This document shows positions 43,541 to 52,339 of a stretch of 64,000 nucleotides of DNA, piece by piece. The DNA is taken from positions 1-64,000 of the forward strand of contig JBIQIY010000021.1 in NCBI GenBank assembly GCA_044507775.1. The letters run 5' to 3'. Each line of letters begins with the position of its first letter. The stretch's first letter is position 1. A model generated the notes under the pieces. It made no database searches, was not told the origin of the DNA, and worked only from the letters and a program-made list of their open reading frames with translations. This DNA comes from Chryseosolibacter sp044507775. GTDB taxonomy: Bacteria > Bacteroidota > Bacteroidia > Cytophagales > Cyclobacteriaceae. The position numbers were made by a program, and so were the translations under genes.

Positions 43541-43726
43541 TTAAAGAGATTTTAGCTTAATATTTTTGAGCATGGAGTCCAGCGCGAAAAGAATATGCTC
43601 CCGTTCTTTGGCCCCGATGCTGCGAAGCTCTTTAAATCGCTTAAGCATTTCCGGATCTTTAAATAAATCCTGATCATCATTTTCTCCCAGGAGATAACCC
43701 ACCGTAGTATCGAGTAATACTGTGGA
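43541..43726 (-). pseudogene. 3' stump of an XRE-family transcriptional regulator
   Basis: The minus strand reads TVGYLLGENDDQDLFKDPEM and continues to a stop at 43541 (ending NIKLKSL), the C-terminal part of the common Bacteroidota XRE regulators whose N-terminus is a helix-turn-helix. An in-frame stop lies just before NSTVLLDTT, and the HTH part is gone. The breakpoint is near 43725. The remaining stretch to 43975 shows no recognisable gene. Confidence 0.65.
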
Positions 43727-43975
43727 ATTCTATAGTTTTGAATGCTACTAACTAAGGGAAGCTTTCAAAATGTTTTGACATTTCGAGGGTCGTTTAGGTT
43801 TATTGAAAATAGTAATGCAGTTTGATTTTGACTATCCTAAAGGATGGAACGGACACAAAAATTGAATATTGCTCATTTGTTTTGTTGGGAAGGGATAGGT
43901 AACTTGGTATTAAGACAGTCGTTGCCAACTTTTGATGGCATTCGACTATAGGTTTCCCTCTCAACCTGAATTATT

Positions 43976-45514
43976 ATGCTGGCAAAGACTTTCGGGTTTG
44001 CCGTCCACGGCGTGGATGCGCGAACTATCCTGATCGAGTGCAACGTCGGTCAGGGCACGCGGTTCTTCATGAGCGGTCTCCCCGACAACGCGCTGAAGGA
44101 AAGCCAGCTCCGCATCGAAACCGCTCTCAAGCATCTCAATTATTTCATGCCGCGGAACAGAACCGTTGTGAATCTCGCGCCTGCCGACGTTCGCAAGGAG
44201 GGCGCTGCGTACGATCTGCCCATCGCCCTGTGCGTGCTCGAAGCCTCGGAGCAGATCGTCACCGGCAAGCTCGAGAAGTTTATTATCATGGGAGAGCTCG
44301 CGCTTGACGGCGGTCTTCGTGCTATAAAAGGAGTTTTGCCCATCGCTATCCAGGCGCGGAAGGAAGGCTTTAAAGGATTGATCGTACCCGAGGCAAATGC
44401 GCGCGAGGCTGCAGTTGTCGACGGACTCGATGTGATCCCCGTCAGGACGCTGCCGGAAACTATCGCGTTTCTCCGCGGCAAAAAAACCATCGAGCCTCTG
44501 CGGATCAACGCCCGCGAGCTCTTTCGGTCTCAGTCGACCGCGTACGATACAGACTTCAAGGATGTACAGGGACAGGAGAACATCAAGCGCGCCCTGGAGA
44601 TCGCCGCGGCGGGTGGGCATAACGTTATCATGATCGGTCCCCCGGGAGCGGGGAAGACCATGCTCGCGAAACGATTGCCCACAATTCTTCCACCGCTTAC
44701 ACTGAGCGAAGCGCTTGAGACGACAAAGATCCATTCAGTCGCTGGCAAGCTTTCGCGCGATGTGGGATTGCTCACCACGCGTCCATACCGGTCTCCTCAT
44801 CATACAGTATCCGATGTTGCGCTTGTCGGCGGTGGTGGAAATCCGCAGCCGGGAGAAATATCGCTCGCACACAACGGCGTTCTCTTTCTCGACGAACTTC
44901 CGGAATTCAAGAGAACGGTATTAGAGGTGATGAGGCAGCCGATGGAAGAGCGACGCGTGACCATCTCGCGCGCGAAGATTTCGATCGAATATCCCGCGAA
45001 CTTCATGCTTGTGGCGAGCATGAATCCTTGTCCATGCGGGTACTACAATCATCCGGAAAAAGATTGCGTCTGTGGGTCTGCAGTCGTTCATCGCTATCTC
45101 AGCAAGATCAGCGGCCCGCTTCTCGACAGGATCGACCTTCATGTCGAGGTCGTGCCCGTCAGCTTTGATGAGATGACCGCGAACCGCAAGGCGGAAACCA
45201 GCGCCTGTATCCGCGAACGAGTTGTCCGCGCGCGCGATGTACAGACTGCGCGTTTTACAGATCACCCGAATGTCTATTGCAATGCGATGATGCCGTCGAA
45301 CCTGGTGAAGCAGATCTGCGCGCTTGATGTCGGCGGCACTGCGCTATTGAAGACTGCCATGGAGCGACTCGGACTGTCAGCCCGGGCGTATGATCGCATC
45401 CTAAAAGTTTCCCGGACGATCGCCGATCTCGGGGGAGCGGAGTATATCCGCTCGGAACATCTGGCGGAGGCGATTCAGTACAGGAGTTTGGATAGAGATG
45501 GGTGGGCCGGATAA
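43976..45514 (+). CDS. YifB-family Mg-chelatase-like AAA+ ATPase
   Basis: This 512-residue protein has the ComM/YifB layout. An N-terminal Lon-like substrate-domain covers about 1-180 (HGVDARTILIECNVGQG). The AAA+ core has Walker A GPPGAGKT (221-228), Walker B LFLDELPEF and the conserved SMNPCPCGYYNHPEKDCVC cysteine motif. The Mg-chelatase-type C-terminus ends at YRSLD. ComM relatives are helicases acting in branch migration during transformation and recombination. The preceding 250 bp is AT-rich relict DNA; codon use returns to the host pattern here. Confidence 0.93.
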   Translation: MLAKTFGFAVHGVDARTILIECNVGQGTRFFMSGLPDNALKESQLRIETALKHLNYFMPRNRTVVNLAPADVRKEGAAYDLPIALCVLEASEQIVTGKLEKFIIMGELALDGGLRAIKGVLPIAIQARKEGFKGLIVPEANAREAAVVDGLDVIPVRTLPETIAFLRGKKTIEPLRINARELFRSQSTAYDTDFKDVQGQENIKRALEIAAAGGHNVIMIGPPGAGKTMLAKRLPTILPPLTLSEALETTKIHSVAGKLSRDVGLLTTRPYRSPHHTVSDVALVGGGGNPQPGEISLAHNGVLFLDELPEFKRTVLEVMRQPMEERRVTISRAKISIEYPANFMLVASMNPCPCGYYNHPEKDCVCGSAVVHRYLSKISGPLLDRIDLHVEVVPVSFDEMTANRKAETSACIRERVVRARDVQTARFTDHPNVYCNAMMPSNLVKQICALDVGGTALLKTAMERLGLSARAYDRILKVSRTIADLGGAEYIRSEHLAEAIQYRSLDRDGWAG

Positions 45515-45517
45515 ATC

Positions 45518-45661
45518 AGTTGACAATTTCACTATCTGCTGAGTGTGTGCGCCACCGTGGTCTTCCTATACTCAGAAAGCTTGCAGGGCTCAGCGCCAAT
45601 TGAGCCGCCTGCGCTTCCCCCGCACATCCTGCTCGAGCTTCGGCGTCTGCAGTTGACAATT
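45518..45661. repeat. Direct pair of AGTTGACAATT
   Basis: The 11-mer occurs at 45518-45528 and 45651-45661, flanking 122 bp without a recognisable gene. The same 11-mer pair flanks 55 bp at 62576-62652. Confidence 0.5.
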
Positions 45662-45728
45662 AAAGTGGACTTGGGATCAAGAGTTTGTCAGACAAGTCTT
45701 GATTCAAAAACGCGAATGGATTTCCAGA

Positions 45729-45809
45729 ACCCCGCGAGGGGTGAAAACATGAATAGCCACAGGTTGTACCTGTGGTAAAAGTAAAGGAATTCAAACCCTG
45801 AAGGGGTTT
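45729..45809. repeat. Row of three small hairpins
   Basis: ACCCC-gcga-GGGGT (45729-45742), CCACAGGT-TGT-ACCTGTGG (45757-45775) and AAACCC-TGAAG-GGGTTT (45793-45809) lie about 30-35 bp apart between yifB and the permease. The 474-bp gap holds no convincing gene; a 77-codon open frame across it has no coding character. Similar short palindromes are common intergenic elements in Bacteroidota. Confidence 0.55.
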
Positions 45810-45988
45810 AACAGGCAGCGTCAATACGAAGCCAAATAGTAAAGTATAGAATTGATGATTTGCGATTTACAATTATCCGGAATCGCTGCGTCCCGCATCA
45901 CGGGGTATGGCTGCGCACTCAATTTTTTTTCTATCTTCATAAAACTTTCAGGCAGAACCGCTCATCTCTAGGCCATAACCCTTCCTCT

Positions 45989-48388
45989 ATGTTCAAGAAC
46001 CTTCTTAAGATCTCGCTAAGGACCATTGTCAAGGAAAAGACCTACAGCATCCTGAATATCGCAGGGCTGACGATTGGTATTACATGCAGTATGTTCCTGC
46101 TCATGTATATCCTGCATGAACTGAGCTATGACCGCTACCATGAGAATGCCCGGAACATCTATCGCGTGGTGTCCAACATCAAGGAGCCGGACAATGCGTT
46201 TACATGGGCCGTTGCGCAGATCCCGCTTGCGGAGGAATTGCGGGACAACTATCCGGAAGTAAAAAATGCCGTCCGGTTTTTTGGAACCGGCCGGGCGCAG
46301 TACAAGAACGGCGACAAGCAGTTTTACGAGGAGGAATTTTACATGGCCGATTCCACGGTGTTCGACATGTTCTCCTACAAGTTTCTCTATGGCGATCCGG
46401 GAACGGCGCTCGATGCGCCTTTCTCCATCGTTCTCACCGAGAAGACCGCACAGAAATATTTCTCCGACCTCCACACGGCTTTGGGCCAGTCGATCCAGAA
46501 TCTGCAGGGAGAGGAATTCAAGGTAACGGGGATATTGGAGGACGTCCCGCTCAACTCGCACTTCTTGTTTGACGCGCTGATCTCGCGCAGCACACGCCCG
46601 GGCTACACGGGGAACTGGGGTGGCTTTGGTGTTTCCACGTACGTGTTGCTGCCGGAGGGCTATGATCTGAATAAAATGTATGCAAGCCTCGACAAGATCA
46701 TCAAGGAAAAAGTAGACCCGATTTTCGCGGAATTCGGTATCACGATCAAGTACGAGCTCCAGCCTATCCTCGATATTCATTTGTACTCGAAGATCCAGGA
46801 TGAAGCGGAGGAAGGCGGAGATATTACCTACATCTACATCTTTGCTTCTGTCGCCATCTTCATGCTCATCATTGCCTGCATCAACTACATGAACCTGGCA
46901 ACTGCCCGCTCAGTCAACCGCGCACGTGAGGTGGGAGTGCGGAAAGTCATGGGCTCTCAACGAATTCAGCTCATCGCGCAGTTCATCACGGAGTCGGTAG
47001 TGATAGCGCTGATCGCGATGACCATCAGTTTGCTGCTGATCTATGCATTGCTGCCGTTCTTTAACGACCTGGCGAACAAGTCCCTTCCATTCAGCTTTAT
47101 CCTTCAGGCGCCTGTGATATTAAGCCTGCTCGCCATTGTGCTGTTTGTCGGTATCGTGGGAGGAAGTTACCCGGCATTCTATCTGTCGGGGTTTAGTCCC
47201 GTGAATGTTTTGAAAGGAAAAATAACGGCACGTGGTGGCAACGCCTTATTCAGAAAATTTCTGGTTGCCTTCCAGTTTGCTATTTCCATCTTCATGCTAA
47301 TCTCGACGCTTGTTGTGTTCGCCCAGCTGCAGTACATGCGGAACAAGGATCTCGGCTTTGTGAAGGAGCGGGTCGTGCGGCTTTCTCTGAACGAGCGGGC
47401 GCTCCAGGACCAGGCACAGGTGCTCGTTGACCGCCTGAAGCAGACGCCGGAAGTTGCGAGCGTTGGAATGGCATCAAGCTCGCCCGGCGACGGAATTGGA
47501 AAACTTCTTTTGAAAGTAGAGGACAATGATGGAAAACTTACGGATCGCGGTGTGGATCTCTTTTCTGCGGATTATGATTTTGTAAAGACGATGGGCATGA
47601 CGATCGTGGAAGGACGGGATTTCTCGCGCGATATTCCGTCGGACACAACCTTTGCCGTATTGGTCAACGAGTCTATGGTCAAGCGCATGTCGTGGGATGA
47701 TCCCATCGGAAAGAAATTTGTGTTTGCGGGGAATGGCCCCAACAATACGGACATTGAAAAGCGTGTTGTTGGAGTGTTGAAGGATTATCATCAGAACTCG
47801 CTTTACGATCCTATTGAACCGTTGATGATCCTGCTGGGCAAGCGCGATCGGCTGGTGTTTGTGAGGACCGTGGAAGGAGACGTGCGTCAATCTATTGCTG
47901 CGATCGGGAAAGCGTGGAAAGATATTTTTCCCACGTACGTGTTCGAATACGAATTTCTCGACGCGGACTTCAACTCCCAGTACAAGGCGGATGAGAAGCG
48001 CAGCCAGATCTTTACGGCATTTTCCGGATTGACGATCATCATCGCCTGTCTCGGCTTACTGGGTCTCGCGGCGTTCACAACGGAACAGCGAACAAAGGAG
48101 ATTGGCGTGAGAAAGGTGATCGGTGCGACTGTCGGCAACCTGGTAGTGCTGGTGTCGAAAGAGTTTTTTATCCTCGTCGGAATCGGAATGGTTCTCGCGT
48201 TTCCCGTTGCATGGTATTTCACGAGCAACTGGCTTCAAAACTTTGCCTACCGTATCGAGCTTGAGAAACAATGGCCGGTGTTTATCATTTCAGCGCTGCT
48301 GGCTTTTATCATCACACTTGCCACGGTTGGATTTCACGTGGTGCGCGCAGCGTCGGCGAATCCGGTGAAGTCGTTGAGGGATGAGTAG
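45989..48388 (+). CDS. FtsX/MacB-like ABC transporter permease, 799 aa
   Basis: From ATG 45989 (MFKNLLKISLRTIVKEKTYS) the protein is 799 residues. It has the Bacteroidota double-FtsX layout: an N-terminal helix (ILNIAGLTIGITCSMFLLMYIL), a periplasmic MacB-core domain (about 60-280), three helices with NYMNLATARSVNRAREVGVRKVMGSQR, then a second periplasmic domain and final helices with TKEIGVRKVIGAT. The repeated REVGVRKV segments are the cytoplasmic coupling motifs. It probably needs an unlinked ATPase. The longer frame from 45860 is non-coding upstream sequence. Confidence 0.9.
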   Translation: MFKNLLKISLRTIVKEKTYSILNIAGLTIGITCSMFLLMYILHELSYDRYHENARNIYRVVSNIKEPDNAFTWAVAQIPLAEELRDNYPEVKNAVRFFGTGRAQYKNGDKQFYEEEFYMADSTVFDMFSYKFLYGDPGTALDAPFSIVLTEKTAQKYFSDLHTALGQSIQNLQGEEFKVTGILEDVPLNSHFLFDALISRSTRPGYTGNWGGFGVSTYVLLPEGYDLNKMYASLDKIIKEKVDPIFAEFGITIKYELQPILDIHLYSKIQDEAEEGGDITYIYIFASVAIFMLIIACINYMNLATARSVNRAREVGVRKVMGSQRIQLIAQFITESVVIALIAMTISLLLIYALLPFFNDLANKSLPFSFILQAPVILSLLAIVLFVGIVGGSYPAFYLSGFSPVNVLKGKITARGGNALFRKFLVAFQFAISIFMLISTLVVFAQLQYMRNKDLGFVKERVVRLSLNERALQDQAQVLVDRLKQTPEVASVGMASSSPGDGIGKLLLKVEDNDGKLTDRGVDLFSADYDFVKTMGMTIVEGRDFSRDIPSDTTFAVLVNESMVKRMSWDDPIGKKFVFAGNGPNNTDIEKRVVGVLKDYHQNSLYDPIEPLMILLGKRDRLVFVRTVEGDVRQSIAAIGKAWKDIFPTYVFEYEFLDADFNSQYKADEKRSQIFTAFSGLTIIIACLGLLGLAAFTTEQRTKEIGVRKVIGATVGNLVVLVSKEFFILVGIGMVLAFPVAWYFTSNWLQNFAYRIELEKQWPVFIISALLAFIITLATVGFHVVRAASANPVKSLRDE

Positions 48389-48390
48389 GG

Positions 48391-48467
48391 TGGTGAGTGG
48401 TGAGTGGTGAGTGGTGAGTGGTGAGTGGTGAGTAGTGAGTAGTGAGTAGTGAGTGGTGAGTAGTGAG
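48391..48467. repeat. Eleven-unit heptamer array TGGTGAG/TAGTGAG
   Basis: Eleven perfect 7-bp units (seven TGGTGAG, four TAGTGAG) begin 3 bp after the permease TAG. The stop context GATGAGTAGGG blends into the array. Confidence 0.95.
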
Positions 48468-48524
48468 TAGTGCGGCTTAGGGGGTGTCTCTCTTTTCTTC
48501 GTGGGTGCGGCTTCTTTCGTGAGA

Positions 48525-48651
48525 CGTGAGACGTCAAACGTGAGACGTGCGTGCAGCTCATCTTTTCGCTTTCTATTTCGGTGCTTCTGCTTTCTTTGGT
48601 GAGACGTCGAGGCCTACAAACTGATTCACGTCTCACGTTTGACGTCTCACG
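48525..48651. repeat. 25-bp perfect inverted repeat built from GTGAGAC heptamers
   Basis: The left arm 48525-48549 is built of GTGAGAC, GTCAAAC, GTGAGAC units; the right arm 48627-48651 is its exact reverse complement. Both arms also show 7-bp periodicity. They lie between convergent genes. Confidence 0.9.
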
Positions 48652-48700
48652 ACAGGCGCGTGATGAGCTAAGAAGCAGCGAGCAACCCGTTCGGCCCTAC

Positions 48701-48721
48701 TCACCACTCACCACTCACCAC
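48701..48721. repeat. Heptamer array (TCACCAC)3 at the kinase stop
   Basis: Three exact units lie 5 bp past the PAS-kinase stop on the minus strand and are the reverse complement of the TGGTGAG family at 48391, giving an outer inverted pair around the gap. Confidence 0.9.
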
Positions 48722-48726
48722 TCACA

Positions 48727-50241
48727 TCACGCGAAGGTGATCGTAAACGTCGTTCCTTTATCCACCTCGCTTTGGGCGGAGATTTTTCCCCCGAGGGCTT
48801 CGATCTGGGTTTTCACGAGGAAGAGTCCGACCCCGCGTGCTTCCTGGTGCTCGTGAAAGGTTTTGTGTAGTCCGAAAAGTTTATCGCCGAATTTTTCGAG
48901 GTCGATCCCCTGGCCATTGTCCGTTACCTGAAGTTGCAGGCGGTTTTCATGCATAGACGTGCGGAAGTGGATGGTGGGCTTGCGATGCGGTGACCGGTAC
49001 TTCACCGCGTTGGTGAGCAGGTTCTGAAAGATACTTTCGAGGTACGGTTTTGAGTAAAGAATGGACGGGGCATCGTTAAAATCATAGGTCACGTCAGCCT
49101 GGGCAACGATCAGTTCTCCTTCGAAAGATTGGACGACCTTGTCCAGCACTTCCTTAAAGCGGACCTCCGTCAGGTCCATGTGTTGTTGTGTTTTTACTTT
49201 CAGCGTGTCCATGAGTTCGTTCATGGTTTCGCCGAGGTTCTTCGCCACATTCTTCAGCTTCTCGAAGATCAGTTTATAGTCGTTGATATCGCTGTTTTCG
49301 TTCAGCAGGTTTATCAGTGCCTGGATGTTGCTTATCGGCGAACGCAGGTTGTGCGAAATGATATGTGCGAATTCATCGAGCCGCCGGTTTTGCTCCTGGA
49401 GTTGAAGGGTTATCCCCTCCAGGTTCGATTTGCTGTCGAGAATATTTTCTTCGGATTTTTTTCGCGCTGATATGTCGATAGCGGAAGCGTAGATGGCGTT
49501 GTTCAATGCGTCGGGAGCCAGCGCCCAGAGAAGCCATCGGTATGATCCGTCTTTGCAGACAAGCCGGTTTTCAAAAGTGTTGATGTGACCCGATCGGGTG
49601 ACGTAGTCAAGTTCGCTCTTCGCTCGTTCCGCATCGTCCGGATGGATGAAATGAAAGATCCGCTGTGATCTCAGTTCCCCTTCCGTCCACCCAAGAATCT
49701 TCTCCCAGGAGGGGCTGATGCGAACCAGGTCGCCGTCGAGGTTCATGACAGCATTCAGGTTCACCGGATTGTTGAAAAACCGCAGATTCTCTTCGGCGAG
49801 TTTCCTCAGTTTTTCTTCGGATGATTTCTGCAGGGTGATGTCCTGGAGGAACCCTTCCAGCATGACGAGCTTATCGTCTTCGTAAAGTCCGATTCCCGTT
49901 TCGTGGATCCATATCCATTCGCCCGATTTGTGGCGCAACCTGTATTCGAGCTGAAAACTTTTTCGTTCTGCAATGCTGCGGTTTACTATTTCGAATATCG
50001 CCTTGCGGTCGTCAGGATGAAACAGGTTCGTAATCTCGATTTTGCCAGAAAGAAAATCACCGCTGGGATAGCCGGTGATTACTTCAATGTGATCGTTGAT
50101 GTAGAGCATGGAATACGCTTCATCGTTGCGGCACAGGTAAACGGCCCCCGGAATATTCTCTGCCAGCAAGCGGAACTTCTGTTCGCTGCCGGCGGAAATT
50201 TCTGTGTGCATCTTTTTTTCGGGCGATGACCGTTGTGGCAT
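48727..50241 (-). CDS. PAS-domain sensor histidine kinase, cytoplasmic
   Basis: This 504-residue kinase has no membrane segments. Two PAS domains cover about 20-137 (AENIPGAVYLCRND, LFHPDDRKAIFEIV, PAC EYRLRHKSGEWIW) and 150-265 (FIHPDDAERAK, LVCKDGSYRWLLWA). The phosphoacceptor is H297 in AHIISHNLRSPISN. The ATPase part shows NLLTNAVKYRS, DNGQGIDLEKFGDKLF and GVGLFLVKTQIEALGGKISA. It should sense an intracellular signal and phosphorylate a response regulator; none is adjacent. Its stop lies next to a heptamer array. Confidence 0.94.
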   Translation of the reverse strand: MPQRSSPEKKMHTEISAGSEQKFRLLAENIPGAVYLCRNDEAYSMLYINDHIEVITGYPSGDFLSGKIEITNLFHPDDRKAIFEIVNRSIAERKSFQLEYRLRHKSGEWIWIHETGIGLYEDDKLVMLEGFLQDITLQKSSEEKLRKLAEENLRFFNNPVNLNAVMNLDGDLVRISPSWEKILGWTEGELRSQRIFHFIHPDDAERAKSELDYVTRSGHINTFENRLVCKDGSYRWLLWALAPDALNNAIYASAIDISARKKSEENILDSKSNLEGITLQLQEQNRRLDEFAHIISHNLRSPISNIQALINLLNENSDINDYKLIFEKLKNVAKNLGETMNELMDTLKVKTQQHMDLTEVRFKEVLDKVVQSFEGELIVAQADVTYDFNDAPSILYSKPYLESIFQNLLTNAVKYRSPHRKPTIHFRTSMHENRLQLQVTDNGQGIDLEKFGDKLFGLHKTFHEHQEARGVGLFLVKTQIEALGGKISAQSEVDKGTTFTITFA

Positions 50242-50299
50242 GAATCGGGGTAGAATAACAGCCTAAATTAAGCAAAATTGGCAAAGTGTAACATCGGAT

Positions 50300-51106
50300 T
50301 TATGATTTCGGACCGCCGAGGTTGCCGCGCTGGCGCCTTGCTTCAAAAACGATTACCGCTGCCGCCGTCGAGACGTTCATCGAGTCAATTTTTCCGGCCA
50401 TGGGTATAATGATCGGATTCTGGTCTTCGGTAATCCAGGTATCGGAAAGGCCCGTGGCCTCCGTTCCCATGACGATGGCGCTTGGCAACGTGAAATCGAC
50501 GGTGTGGTAAGGCCGCGAGGCCTTCAGGTACGTACTGTAAGGCGTGATCCCATTGTCCTTAAGCCATTGCAGGGTTTCTTCAGATGTCGCCGACGCAACC
50601 TGGTTTGTAAAAATGCATCCGACGCTTGACCGGATCACATTGGGATTATAGAAATCGGTTTTCGGATCGCAGATGATCACGGCGTCAAGAGCCGCCGCAT
50701 CTGCCGTGCGAAGGATGGCACCGAGGTTTCCGGGTTTTTCGACAGACTCCAGCACCAGGACAAGAGGGTTCTTACTCAACCGGAGGGCATCCAGGCGGTG
50801 GGTTTTCTGCTCCCCGACGGCGAGGATCCCCCCCGAATTTTCGCGGATCGCAACCTTGTCAAATACCTCGCGCGATACCGGTATCAGCAGCTTGTCGGCG
50901 GGATGTAACTCTTCCAAATCATCTTTCGTGATGAGGTCTTCGCAATAGAACAGGTTTCCGATTTTGTATCCCGCTGCCAGCGCCAGGGCGATCTCTTTCC
51001 TGCCTTCCACGACAAACAAGCCCTGCTTTCTCCGTTCCCTCGGCTTCTCAAGGGCGAGCAGGTTCTTGATTTTCGGATTGTGAGTGCTGGTGATGGTGAA
51101 ATGCAC
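50300..51106 (-). CDS. TrmH/SpoU-family RNA 2'-O-methyltransferase
   Basis: This protein of about 268 residues has an N-terminal substrate-binding domain (THNPKIKNLLALEKPRERRKQGLFVVEG) and a SPOUT methyltransferase domain with motif 1 VEKPGNLGAILRTADA, motif 2 VMGTEATGLSD and motif 3 IPMAGKIDSMNVSTAAAV. It methylates ribose in rRNA or tRNA using a knotted SAM site. Only GTG 51106 and TTG 51112 are available as starts; GTG is preferred. It is divergent from the 51310 methyltransferase across a heptamer-filled gap. Confidence 0.92.
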   Translation of the reverse strand: MHFTITSTHNPKIKNLLALEKPRERRKQGLFVVEGRKEIALALAAGYKIGNLFYCEDLITKDDLEELHPADKLLIPVSREVFDKVAIRENSGGILAVGEQKTHRLDALRLSKNPLVLVLESVEKPGNLGAILRTADAAALDAVIICDPKTDFYNPNVIRSSVGCIFTNQVASATSEETLQWLKDNGITPYSTYLKASRPYHTVDFTLPSAIVMGTEATGLSDTWITEDQNPIIIPMAGKIDSMNVSTAAAVIVFEARRQRGNLGGPKS

Positions 51107-51123
51107 GGGCAAGTTTAGAACTC

Positions 51124-51311
51124 AAACTTCAAACTTCAAAGTTGTAAGTTGTAGGAGGTAAGTTGTAAGTTTGGTCCGCTTTCGACTTGGTACATTGTGC
51201 TTTTTTATACTTTCGACTTTGCGCTTTATGCTTTCGCCTTCAAAAAAAAACGGCCGCGATAAAGTGAGGTCGGGTCTAACTTATAACTTAAAACTTACAA
51301 CCTACAACTTT
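51124..51311. repeat. Three consecutive heptamer arrays between divergent genes
   Basis: Array 1 (51124-51172): AAACTTC x2, AAAGTTG, TAAGTTG, TAGGAGG, TAAGTTG, TAAGTTT. Array 2 (51179-51244): CTTTNNN units such as CTTTCGA, CTTTGCG, CTTTATG, with one 3-bp phase shift near 51207. Array 3 (51277-51311): TAACTTA x2, AAACTTA, CAACCTA, CAACTTT. Arrays 1 and 3 are approximate reverse complements. Array 3 overlaps the TTG start of the 51310 gene. Confidence 0.9.
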
Positions 51312-52206
51312 GAATTTGAATCAGCATCCGGACGCCTGGACAGAATATGAATTAATCGACTCGGGGGATTTTGAAAAACTTGAGCGCTTTGGTAAATACA
51401 TTTTGATCAGGCCGGAACCGCAGGCTATCTGGAAGAAAGTATTGAGCGAAGATCAATGGAAGAAGATGGCCCACGCGAGGTTTGTCCGGGAACAGAAGGA
51501 CAAGTTCCGGTTTACCGATGATGTCAATGGCGGATGGACAAAGCAGCCTCAGATGCCGGACAGTTGGGAGATCACTTATCACTATGGTGAACTCACACTT
51601 CGATTGCGCCTGGCCCTGACGGGGTTCGGACATGTCGGTATTTTTCCTGAACAGGGAGCCAACTGGAATTTCATCTGGGATACGATTCGAAACTGGAAAG
51701 CTTCCGGGCCGAAGGTGTTGAACCTTTTTGCTTACACCGGTGCGGCGTCGATGGTGGCACGGACGGCCGGGGCACAGGTACTTCATTGCGATGCGTCGCG
51801 TCCCGGATTGAACTGGGCCAACCAGAACATGCAGCTCAATAACCTTTCCGATATACGCTGGGTATACGAAGACGCGTTAAAGTTTGTGAGACGGGAGGTG
51901 AAAAGGGGAAACCGGTATCAAGGCATCATCATGGATCCGCCTCCTTATGGCCGGGGACCCGACGGCGAAAAGTGGACTCTCCAGGAGCAGTTGGACGAGC
52001 TCGCGCACTTGGGCAGTCAGTTGCTTGAGGAGCGTGAATGCTTTTTCATTCTGAGCCTTTATGCCGCCGGATTCTCACCGATAGTCGGCTTCAATGTGGT
52101 GCGGAACTACCTGGATGCCGAAAATATCCAATACGGCGAGTTTTTCCTGAAAAGCTCCAACCAGCGGGATCTGCCGATGGGAACCTTCCTGCGATACAGC
52201 GCTTGA
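51310..52206 (+). CDS. Class I SAM-dependent rRNA methyltransferase (RlmI/RlmK-like)
   Basis: This 298-residue protein has a mixed N-terminal region (FGKYILIRPEPQAIWKK) and a Rossmann methyltransferase domain. Motif I is NLFAYTGAASMVARTAGA, with acidic VLHCDAS, and motif IV is IIMDPPPYGRGPDGE. The DPPPYG motif suits base methylation of rRNA in the COG1092 group. No in-frame ATG lies near the start; TTG 51310 or TTG 51316 must be used, and both fall in or beside a heptamer array. No Shine-Dalgarno site is seen. Confidence 0.9.
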   Translation: MNLNQHPDAWTEYELIDSGDFEKLERFGKYILIRPEPQAIWKKVLSEDQWKKMAHARFVREQKDKFRFTDDVNGGWTKQPQMPDSWEITYHYGELTLRLRLALTGFGHVGIFPEQGANWNFIWDTIRNWKASGPKVLNLFAYTGAASMVARTAGAQVLHCDASRPGLNWANQNMQLNNLSDIRWVYEDALKFVRREVKRGNRYQGIIMDPPPYGRGPDGEKWTLQEQLDELAHLGSQLLEERECFFILSLYAAGFSPIVGFNVVRNYLDAENIQYGEFFLKSSNQRDLPMGTFLRYSA

Positions 52207-52294
52207 CAAACACCGGCAGTGCCTCTATTCCTTCGATTGCACTGTGAGTTCCGCAATTTTCAGCGGCGCGGATTCATATTTTCTTAAATAGTAG

Positions 52295-52302
52295 TACCTT
52301 TG
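52295..52302 (+). promoter_or_regulatory. Candidate minus-7 element of typA
   Basis: TACCTTTG matches TAnnTTTG and ends 37 bp before the typA ATG at 52340. Confidence 0.5.
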
Positions 52303-52339
52303 CGCCTCAATTATTTAAAATAGGGGCTTTTGACCATTT

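Noticed and set aside
45545..45778. 77-codon open frame after yifB
   Set aside because: It covers three hairpins and has no signal, domain or codon bias; treated as non-coding.
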